Origin: Planctomycetia bacterium
GTDB lineage: Bacteria > Planctomycetota > Planctomycetia > Pirellulales > Thermoguttaceae
Reading direction: 5' to 3'
NCBI GenBank assembly: GCA_030539035.1
Contig: JAUNSU010000012.1
Location: forward strand, 1-57,766
Length of the DNA: 57,766 nt
The stretch's first letter is position 1. Every line of letters starts with the position of its first letter. Below, one piece after another: positions 44,002 through 51,130 of this stretch. The notes under the pieces are model-generated. The model worked only from the letters and a program-made list of their open reading frames with translations. It was not told the DNA's origin and searched no databases. The position numbers were made by a program, and so were the translations under genes.

Positions 44002-45381
44002 TCACTTCAGGGACCATCCGTTTTTATACGGCTGCGCGATCAGGGCTTCCGCTTCGGGATTATTCCTGATCTTGAGGGAAACCGGATCGAATTCAACCGG
44101 TTTGCCCGTTTGCAGAACGAGATTTCCGAGGAGAACGAACTCGGTAACCGGAACGGCGTAATCGAAATTCGCGCTTGCAGGTTCTCCGCCTTTGCAGGCT
44201 TCGAGCCATTCGGGAAAGATACCGCCGCGGCGCGGGATCGTTCGGGGAAGATCCTTGAACTTGGCGGCGCGGTCCGGATCCAGAATTTGGTCGTTGAGCA
44301 TGGATCCTTTTGATCCGACATACAGAACGCCTTCGGCCGGGAGATGAACACTGCCCATCTCTTTCGGAACGGGAGGACGAAGACCGCCATCATACCAGAC
44401 CATTCGAATCGCGGAAAACTCATCATTCGCCGGATAATCATAGGCAACAGAACAGGCAAGCGGATAAGCAACCTTATACATCCGTGTACTGGAAGCCGTA
44501 ATTCGGGTCGGATATTTCCATTTGAACAGGCGGTAAGGAAGATTGGCCCGATGGCAGCCCATATCGCCGAGAGATCCTGTTCCGAACGCGGTCCATCCGC
44601 GGAAGCTGAACGGATGATAGACGGCCCTTTTTCCCCAGGACGCGCAGCAGATATCGGGGAAAGGACTTCCTTCCGGCCATTGATCGGCAAAAGGACGGAG
44701 TTCGGCGGGTCCCAACCAGGCTTTCCAATCGAGATCTTTGGGGACCGGACTTGTAAACGACGGCCAATCGATCATTCCCTGAGGCCAAACCGGCCGCGCG
44801 GACCATGCGTGAACTTCGCGCACATCACCGATCGCGCCCGCCTTGATCAGTTCCATGATTCGGCAAGCCTGATCACTGGTGTTCGGCTGCATGGTTACCT
44901 GGGTTGCGGTCCCCGCTTTTTTGGCTTCTTTCGCAACGGCCCGGCATTCCTCGATCGTTCTTGTCAACGGCTTAACGCAGCAAAGATGTTTTTTTGCCCG
45001 GAGCGCGGCCAAGGAGATGATCGCGTGAGTATGATCCGGGGTACCGCAGTAGACGGCGTCGATTTTATCGCCCTCGGCGGAGAGCAGTTCCCGAAAATCG
45101 CGGTATAAACGGGCCTGAGGATACTGTTTAAATGTTCCCTGCGCATATCGAAAATCGACATCGCAAAGAGCAGCCACTTGAAAACCCGCCTCTGTTGCCG
45201 CTTTTAATTGCGGTTTTCCAATTCCGCCGACACCGATTCCCGCAAGAGTGATCTTTTCACTGGGAGGTGTTTGTCCTGATCCCGCGACGACATTGCGGGG
45301 AACAAGCATCGGGGCCAGCGCAAAGAGGCTTCCCGCCGCAAAAGTCCGGCCCAATAATTCCCGCCGAGTCCATTTTTTCAT
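44002..45381 (-). CDS. Tat-exported Gfo/Idh/MocA family oxidoreductase
   Basis: 459 residues. A twin-arginine signal (WTRRELLGRTFAAGSLFALAP) exports the folded protein with its cofactor. NAD(P)-binding Rossmann domain: ITLAGIGVGGIGKPQL (glycine-rich loop), ALCDVD, YCGTPDHTHA and the CVKPLTRTIEE variant of the usual EKP motif. The C-terminal domain has GSLGDMGCHRANLPYRLF, the typical catalytic-His region. It probably oxidises a sugar or glycoside, perhaps at C3, together with the DUF1080 protein downstream. A perfect GAGGAGG stands before ATG 45381, which fixes the start. Confidence 0.93.
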   Translation of the reverse strand: MKKWTRRELLGRTFAAGSLFALAPMLVPRNVVAGSGQTPPSEKITLAGIGVGGIGKPQLKAATEAGFQVAALCDVDFRYAQGTFKQYPQARLYRDFRELLSAEGDKIDAVYCGTPDHTHAIISLAALRAKKHLCCVKPLTRTIEECRAVAKEAKKAGTATQVTMQPNTSDQACRIMELIKAGAIGDVREVHAWSARPVWPQGMIDWPSFTSPVPKDLDWKAWLGPAELRPFADQWPEGSPFPDICCASWGKRAVYHPFSFRGWTAFGTGSLGDMGCHRANLPYRLFKWKYPTRITASSTRMYKVAYPLACSVAYDYPANDEFSAIRMVWYDGGLRPPVPKEMGSVHLPAEGVLYVGSKGSMLNDQILDPDRAAKFKDLPRTIPRRGGIFPEWLEACKGGEPASANFDYAVPVTEFVLLGNLVLQTGKPVEFDPVSLKIRNNPEAEALIAQPYKNGWSLK

Positions 45382-45554
45382 CCGATCCTCCTCATTATTT
45401 TCTTCGTAAAATTTTTTGCGGACTTTCCTGATCGTAAAGCCCGACTTGATCATTCAACTGGACAAGAAGATATTATAAATTGTTGAAAGAAGAAAATCAA
45501 GATCCGGCAAAAAGATAAATTCCGCAGAGCAGATCTGTAATAATGGAAAAGGAA

Positions 45555-46070
45555 TCAGAAATCGGAAAGAAGAATCGTACGAACAGCGAGATCCGTATTC
45601 CAGAATAAGAGACGCAAAGTATTTTGAACCGACAGGCCGGTGGTCGGAATGATCATTTCCGGAGCGATTTCCGCGGCGGGAAGAAGCGCGAATGATCGCC
45701 AGTAAAGTCGGGGATGAGGAACGATCAGCGAATCGGTCCGAACGATTTGATCACCATGGATCAGAAGATCAAGATCCAATGTCCGGGGCCCCCAATGCAC
45801 AGAACGGGTCCGGTGCCGGCGATTTTCCAGCCGATGCAAAAGATCCAGAAGTTCAAAAGGATCGAGATCGGTTTTCAGGAGAGCGGCGGCGTTCAAAAAG
45901 CGGGGCTGTCCTTCCGGTCCTCCAACAGGATCGGTTTCCCAAAGTGAACTCATACGAATTCCTTCGATCCGGTCGGAATGAAATAAATCATTTGCCGCCG
46001 AATGAAGGATCTTTCGGGAATCCATGAGATTCGAGCCCAGTCCGATCAGGCAAGGAACAGGTGAGGACAT
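45555..46070 (-). CDS. folK: 2-amino-4-hydroxy-6-hydroxymethyldihydropteridine pyrophosphokinase
   Basis: About 171 residues. Transfers pyrophosphate from ATP to hydroxymethyl-dihydropterin in folate synthesis. CLIGLGSNLMDSRKIL at the N-terminus, PRFLNAAALLKTDLDPFELLDLLHRLE in the middle, GPRTLDLDLLIHG (the metal-binding DLDLL) and VPHPRLYWRSFALLPAAEIAPE are diagnostic. ATG 46070 lies seven bases after the stop of the HD gene, so the two form one unit. Confidence 0.95.
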   Translation of the reverse strand: MSSPVPCLIGLGSNLMDSRKILHSAANDLFHSDRIEGIRMSSLWETDPVGGPEGQPRFLNAAALLKTDLDPFELLDLLHRLENRRHRTRSVHWGPRTLDLDLLIHGDQIVRTDSLIVPHPRLYWRSFALLPAAEIAPEMIIPTTGLSVQNTLRLLFWNTDLAVRTILLSDF

Positions 46071-46076
46071 GATCAA

Positions 46077-46679
46077 TCATTTTTCTTCATCGAGAAAGGT
46101 CTCTTCCCAGAGCCGATCGAGTTCGGCGGCGATATCGGGATAATGAATTCTAAAAATAGCGATCAGTTCGCGGTAATACCAGGCGAGATTTTGGCGTCCA
46201 TGCTGCGGACTTTTTCCTTCCCGGGCACCGTAGAATCTTGCGAAATGATCGATCCCGGACTTTCGAAATCCGCGTGCGGTACAGGTGAGATTATCCAATT
46301 TATCGCAAGCACTGATCAGCTGGGCGTCCGGACTTTCTGTTTTCATTCGGCGGATATAATCTTCTTTTCGATCTTTCCAGGGAAGTTTTTCCTCTTCTTT
46401 TGCTGTTGTACTGTCGGAACAGGCGAGGACAAGATCGCAAACGCGATCTCCGAATTCGGAACGGATCCGGTCCGCGGTTTTCATTCCACCCTGATCTTCA
46501 ACGGCATCATGAAGAAGGGCGGCAATGGCGGTCTCTTCATCCGCGCCGAATTCGATCGCATTGCCCGATACGCGCAAAAGATGAGAAAGATAGGGAATCG
46601 GTTCCCCTTTGCGGTACTGATCCTTATGAAGATCCGCCGCAAAAATCAACGCTTTTGTAAAGACTGAAGTTAATTTCAT
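46077..46679 (-). CDS. SpoT/MESH1-like HD-domain phosphohydrolase
   Basis: 200 residues, a single HD domain without a synthetase or TGS domain. RKGEPIPYLSHLLRVSG, ALLHDAVEDQGG (HD plus ED) and SACDKLDNL match the hydrolase domain of RelA/SpoT proteins, suggesting removal of pyrophosphate from (p)ppGpp or a related nucleotide. This would be a small alarmone hydrolase. Whether ppGpp is the real substrate is not shown. AAAGGA precedes the ATG. folK follows at once. Upstream is a 550-base AT-rich gap with a palindrome at 46755-46769 that may be its operator. Confidence 0.85.
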   Translation of the reverse strand: MKLTSVFTKALIFAADLHKDQYRKGEPIPYLSHLLRVSGNAIEFGADEETAIAALLHDAVEDQGGMKTADRIRSEFGDRVCDLVLACSDSTTAKEEEKLPWKDRKEDYIRRMKTESPDAQLISACDKLDNLTCTARGFRKSGIDHFARFYGAREGKSPQHGRQNLAWYYRELIAIFRIHYPDIAAELDRLWEETFLDEEK

Positions 46680-46754
46680 TTTTTCCTTTCTGAGCGATTT
46701 CAGGGCAAAAGAACTTTTTTCAGCTTAAAATCGTTTGCAAAATCGAATTGACCC

Positions 46755-46769
46755 GGACAATATTTGTCC
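46755..46769. promoter_or_regulatory. Perfect palindrome GGACAA-TAT-TTGTCC, candidate operator
   Basis: Perfect six-base arms with a three-base centre, about 75 bases upstream of the HD-hydrolase ATG. The size fits a dimeric repressor. It is not the Rex consensus. Confidence 0.45.
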
Positions 46770-46993
46770 AAAAAATGAATTTATAAAGATTTCTTCCCCG
46801 AAATCGATGATAAATTCTTCCTTTATGATAAGAAATTTTAAAAAAATGTCAAGGGAAAAGAAAAAATCCCAAAAAAATTTCAACTATTGAAAAATGAACG
46901 GAAAATAAATCATCCCATAATCCTTTTGAGAAAAACACGTAAAAACAAGAACAAACGGGAACAGAAAGAGTTTATAAAAATGGAGAAAAATCG

Positions 46994-47042
46994 CTAAATT
47001 ATGTCCTATTGCATATATTTTGCCTAAATTATTCTATTGCAT
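46994..47042 (+). repeat. Two direct repeats 30 bases apart before rex
   Basis: Copies at 46994-47014 and 47024-47042 share CTAAATTAT and TCTATTGCAT-like ends (copy one has TCCTATTGCAT). The second copy contains the -35 box of the rex promoter. The 30-base period is close to three helical turns, which would put two bound proteins on one face. Confidence 0.6.
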
Positions 47043-47065
47043 TTTTATTTAGGGGATACTATAAT
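47037..47065 (+). promoter_or_regulatory. Sigma70-type promoter for rex
   Basis: TTGCAT (47037-47042), 17-base spacer, perfect TATAAT (47060-47065). A second TATAAT lies at 47079-47084 without a good -35 box. Confidence 0.65.
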
Positions 47066-47233
47066 TTAATATCTGTGATATAATGGAAAATTCGATGAAA
47101 GGAATTTTTGTCTATATCATCGTAAAGGAAAGATACGCCGGCTTTCGCTTTTTTACAAATCACCAATCCGGGGGCTCTGAAAGCCGGACAGATCCCCTTA
47201 ATCCAATTATCCGCTTGTGCAAGGTAAAGAAAC

Positions 47234-47854
47234 ATGAATCAACCCGTTCCAAGCATTCAACGTCTTCCGATTTATCTTCGATTTCTTAAAGGGATTCGAA
47301 ATAATGGAGATGTCTACGTCTCCTGTACAAGAATTGCGGAAGAATTTGGGCAATTAAGCGTTCAAGTTCGAAAAGATCTTGGAATCACTGGAATCGTGGG
47401 CCGTCCGAAGATCGGGTATCAGATCGAAGAATTGATCACCGCGATTGAGCATTTTCTTGGCTGGGATAAAAAAACGGACGCCTTTCTTGTCGGAGTCGGT
47501 AATCTTGGAACCGCCGTATTGAATTATCCCGGTTTTGTGGAACATGGGCTAAACATACTGGCGGCATTCGACAATGATCCGAAGAAAAAGGATCTGAAAT
47601 TTCCGCACTGCAAAGTCTACGATCTGGATCAGCTTGAAGAGATCGGGAAGCGGGAAAAAGCGGAGATCGGGATTCTTGCGGTTCCCGCCGGAGCTGCCCA
47701 AGAGATCGCCGAGCGCCTTGTAAAAATCGGAGTACGGGGCATTTGGAACTATACTCCCCGCAAGCTGGATCTTCCCTCTAAAATTATTTGTGAAGATGTA
47801 AAATTATCCGCAAGTTTTGCCGTTCTTTCCCGACGGCTGATCAACGAGCAATGA
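47234..47854 (+). CDS. rex: Redox-sensing transcriptional repressor Rex
   Basis: 206 residues. An N-terminal winged helix (about 1-75, with RIAEEFGQLSVQVRKDLG as recognition region) is followed by a Rossmann domain that binds NADH (FLVGVGNLGTAVLNY, then AAFDNDPKK). ILAVPAGAAQEIAERLV and GIWNYTPRKLDLP are family hallmarks. Rex represses fermentative or respiratory genes when NADH is low and lets go when NADH rises. No match to the known Rex operator was found before the gene itself. It lies 17 bases before the large envelope gene and is probably cotranscribed with it. Confidence 0.95.
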   Translation: MNQPVPSIQRLPIYLRFLKGIRNNGDVYVSCTRIAEEFGQLSVQVRKDLGITGIVGRPKIGYQIEELITAIEHFLGWDKKTDAFLVGVGNLGTAVLNYPGFVEHGLNILAAFDNDPKKKDLKFPHCKVYDLDQLEEIGKREKAEIGILAVPAGAAQEIAERLVKIGVRGIWNYTPRKLDLPSKIICEDVKLSASFAVLSRRLINEQ

Positions 47855-47871
47855 TCATTTGAGGAATCGCG

Positions 47872-50800
47872 ATGTCTGGAAGGCAACTCAAACTCACAGG
47901 ATGGAGTTTCGCGTTTATACTGATCGTTTTCTTTGTCTATCGAATCATTATTTCCATGATGGTCTTTAATGATAAGGCAGAAATGATCCCTGTAATTGCG
48001 GGCAAAGGTCCGGATCCGACTCAAGGTTCATCGGCGCCGGAACCGCTCAATGTCAAAAAAGTCCTTCCTCTTCTTCCGACCCTGTTTCCCGAACCCAATG
48101 ATTGGCGATGTGAAACCGCGAATCTGATCTTTTCCAAGTCCCGGGACGGCTTTTTGCTTTTCAAGGATATTGTGATCGCGCAGGATCAACGATCCATTAT
48201 ACTGAACTCCTGTAATATTATCATTCTTGGGGGAAATGATTCCCTTCCGGAGAGTGAAAGATACCGTCAAGCGATTATCGTGGAAACGACAGGAAGAACC
48301 ACCTTCAATTTTTCCCGGCCGGTCAAGCTGGAAGATGGACTTGATTTTGGATCTTTTGAAGACGGGAGCATCGACGGACAAGTGATCATTCATTCCCAAA
48401 TGGCGCAGCCCGGCCCGGAAGACGATTTTTTATTAAGGACCCGCGGGATCTCCTTTAATACGAAGCAGATCCTTGCGAACAACGAAGTCGATTTTCTTTT
48501 TTCCGGATACAAAGGAGACGGACAGGGATTAACGATTGATATTAACATTCCTTTTTTCGGCGGATCATCGCCTGCAAAGGAAAACGCGGCGGGAAATCCC
48601 ATCCAGAAAATTCAGGAAGAAGGAAATTTGTCGGGCGGAGCCTCTCTCGAACGCTTTGTCCTTACCCAATTAAACCGTTTACAATTCGGCCTGGATCAGA
48701 ACGTTTTTCAAAGAGCTTCCGGCAAGCCGGATCCGAATTCATCGTCTCCGGGCAAATCAGATTCTTCTCCCGCAGATCGGTCCATTGTTGACATTACCTG
48801 TCAAAAAGGATTGTATGTCGTTCCGAATCCGGAAAATCAGGCGGGATGGGTTGCCCGATTCATGGAAGATGTCGAAGTCCACGTTTTCAATCGGGATGAA
48901 AAACAGGATAAATTGACCTGTCGAAATCTTTATCTCTATTTCATGGATCAGGAGATGGAACGGCTTCTCTTTGATCAGAAGAATCAGGATTACCTTGCAT
49001 CGTTGAAGAAGAAGCCGACCGGACGATTGGCACTTCTTTCACCGGTCAAATTCAAAGCGGTTCGATCTTCCGCAAAGCCGGCGCGGGTCGAAGCCCCACA
49101 ATATGATTTTAATGCCGAAGGAGACGAGATCGTCTATGATCTTGTCGATTCCAGTATCTATATTACCTCGGCCGAAGGATCGCAAAAGGTCCGATTGACC
49201 CGACAGGGAACTTCCGTTTTTGCCGAAGGGATCCGATATGAATTTGGATCCGACGGACAATTCGGAACGATTGTTGCTGGAAAAAACGGATCGCTTGATT
49301 CCCGTTTTGAACAGGGAAAAGTATCGCACCGTTTGCAGGCAAAGTGGAAACAGGGATTACGGATCTCGCCGGAACCGAGCAATCGCTCTCTTCTTCGAAT
49401 GGCCCTTACAGGCGGAATGGAATTTCAATTCGATGAGGTGGGCCGAGTTCAGGCGGAAGAAGCCGATATTTGGCTTGCTTTTGTTCAGGGAGCCCCGAAT
49501 CGTGTTCCAGCAGAACAAGAAAAAGATCTTTTCCGGCAATTTGAAAACATTACTCCGCACAGCGCGCAATTTCGCGGCAACATCAAATTATTAACGGAAG
49601 GAGGAAGCGGGTTCATCAAAGAGGAGATGAGTCTTCGCTTTCGCGCGGCAACGGTTCCCGTCAATGGAAATCGGACAGCAGACGCTTCTCCAGGAACCGC
49701 TCCGGCATCGGGTACTGCTCCGGCCGATCCGCCGCTGTTTAAACGAAAACAATCCCTGCTCGGCGGAAATACGGAAACCGAATATACGGTCAACGCGCAA
49801 AAACTGGATCTTTGGATTCTTCAGGAATCGGGAAATATTCAGGTTGATCAGATCATGTTCCGGCAGAATGTCCTTTTTCAGGAACTGAGTCGAAAAGATC
49901 GAAAAGAAACGGTCCGTATTCAGGGAGATCAAGTGATCATACAGGGACCGGATTCTCAAAATACAACGTTGGATCTTATGGGGAACAATGCGGTCTTTGT
50001 CGGGAAGGGCCTTAAACTTTCCGGGTACCATGTCAACATCAACCGAGCGTCCAATTCTTTTTCCGTATTGGGGCCGGGCCGGCTTTCGTTTATGATCGAA
50101 CCGAAAAAGAGCGCGAATTCGGCTTTTGATCTCAGCGGACCGATGGACGTTGTATGGTCGCAGAAGATGACCTTTAACGGCCAAACACTCAGTTTTTTGG
50201 CCAACGAATCCGAGAATGTTGTTGTCTCTCATTCGACGCACACCTTAAAATGTCCGGAGATCCGTCTTTCGATCAAGGAGCCTGTCTCCATTTTTGATAT
50301 GGAAAAGAATCCGAACGGAACCTCTTCGCTGCTGAATGATCTCGCCGTAATCGAATGCATCGGAACACCGCTTCGTCCGGTTCAGCTTGGTCTTTTTCTG
50401 ATCGCGAACAGACCGGACGCGCGGATTCGAACATCCAACTATCAGGCGATGGTCAACAGCTTTATTCTGGATTATACGACGAAAGATTTTACCGCGCAGG
50501 GACCGGGCTGGATTCGGGCAACGATGAAGAATCCCGACGAAGTTGCAAAAAAAGCAGAGCCGGTGAACGCATCTGCTCCGGAAAAGAAATCGCCTTTGGG
50601 GGATCTCCGTTCCCAGGATCGAAAAGCATGGGGACATCTGCATTTAACCTTTCAGGAATCACTTTCCGGCAATATCGTTCAAAAAAACGCGACCGTTCTG
50701 CGCCGCGTTCAAACTGTATACTGTGAAACGGATCAGCAGGAAACCAATTTGGACGTACAAAAGCCGGAGACCTTTGCCGACAACGCGATTACGGTGGATT

Positions 50801-51102
50801 GCAATGAACTTCAAATGCTTCTTTCGCCGGGAACGGATCAGGAAGAAGCTTTCGAACTTCGTGCGCTGGGGAATGTTCTTTTTCGATACACGTCCATTGT
50901 CGGACGAGGATCTTCGGTCGTCTATTCCAATTTAAAGAGACGGGTCCAAATGAAGGGGGATTCCGTATCTCCGGCCAGTATTTTCAAACAGGAACGACCC
51001 GGGGCTCCGACCATCTCCATCGGACGTTTTCTCAGCGGAACCTATTATCTGGATACGGAAAGACTGGACGTTGAAGCGTTGGCCAGTTCCAATGGACAAT
51101 AG
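47872..51102 (+). CDS. Giant single-span LptA/LptC-like envelope protein
   Basis: 1,076 residues, no exact family recognised. One N-terminal TM helix (about 12-32, WSFAFILIVFFVYRIIISMM) anchors it, the rest should be periplasmic. Several stretches look like the repeated beta-strand jellyroll of LptA/LptC/OstA proteins: ANLIFSKSRDGFLLFKDIVI, FNAEGDEIVYDLVDSSIYI, VRIQGDQVIIQGPDSQNTT, LDLMGNNAVFVGKGLKLSG and FELRALGNVLFRYTSIVG. Pro/Ser/Ala-rich linkers (about 285-300 and 600-625) separate the blocks. It may form a bridge for lipopolysaccharide-like lipids; that is inference from fold-like repeats only. Cotranscription with rex is the main context clue. Confidence 0.7.
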   Translation: MSGRQLKLTGWSFAFILIVFFVYRIIISMMVFNDKAEMIPVIAGKGPDPTQGSSAPEPLNVKKVLPLLPTLFPEPNDWRCETANLIFSKSRDGFLLFKDIVIAQDQRSIILNSCNIIILGGNDSLPESERYRQAIIVETTGRTTFNFSRPVKLEDGLDFGSFEDGSIDGQVIIHSQMAQPGPEDDFLLRTRGISFNTKQILANNEVDFLFSGYKGDGQGLTIDINIPFFGGSSPAKENAAGNPIQKIQEEGNLSGGASLERFVLTQLNRLQFGLDQNVFQRASGKPDPNSSSPGKSDSSPADRSIVDITCQKGLYVVPNPENQAGWVARFMEDVEVHVFNRDEKQDKLTCRNLYLYFMDQEMERLLFDQKNQDYLASLKKKPTGRLALLSPVKFKAVRSSAKPARVEAPQYDFNAEGDEIVYDLVDSSIYITSAEGSQKVRLTRQGTSVFAEGIRYEFGSDGQFGTIVAGKNGSLDSRFEQGKVSHRLQAKWKQGLRISPEPSNRSLLRMALTGGMEFQFDEVGRVQAEEADIWLAFVQGAPNRVPAEQEKDLFRQFENITPHSAQFRGNIKLLTEGGSGFIKEEMSLRFRAATVPVNGNRTADASPGTAPASGTAPADPPLFKRKQSLLGGNTETEYTVNAQKLDLWILQESGNIQVDQIMFRQNVLFQELSRKDRKETVRIQGDQVIIQGPDSQNTTLDLMGNNAVFVGKGLKLSGYHVNINRASNSFSVLGPGRLSFMIEPKKSANSAFDLSGPMDVVWSQKMTFNGQTLSFLANESENVVVSHSTHTLKCPEIRLSIKEPVSIFDMEKNPNGTSSLLNDLAVIECIGTPLRPVQLGLFLIANRPDARIRTSNYQAMVNSFILDYTTKDFTAQGPGWIRATMKNPDEVAKKAEPVNASAPEKKSPLGDLRSQDRKAWGHLHLTFQESLSGNIVQKNATVLRRVQTVYCETDQQETNLDVQKPETFADNAITVDCNELQMLLSPGTDQEEAFELRALGNVLFRYTSIVGRGSSVVYSNLKRRVQMKGDSVSPASIFKQERPGAPTISIGRFLSGTYYLDTERLDVEALASSNGQ

Positions 51103-51130
51103 ATTCCGCGCTCCCCTTCCCCATTCCTGT

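Larger units (their letters stand above)
46680..47233. other. AT-rich regulatory gap between HD hydrolase and rex
   Basis: About 550 bases between divergent genes, clearly richer in A and T than the neighbours. It holds a perfect palindrome near the HD gene, two imperfect direct repeats with a promoter near rex, and a 100-base-plus leader before rex. A 68-codon open frame (47083-47289) starts at the -10 region and runs into rex; it resembles no protein and I reject it as a gene. Confidence 0.6.

Noticed and set aside
46994..47065. Rex autoregulatory operator upstream of rex
   Set aside because: I looked for TTGTGAA-N4-TTCACAA-like symmetry and found none; only direct repeats are present.
47083..47289. 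68-codon frame before rex as a leader peptide
   Set aside because: It begins at the last bases of a -10-like box and overlaps rex out of frame; no ribosome site and no attenuator structure.
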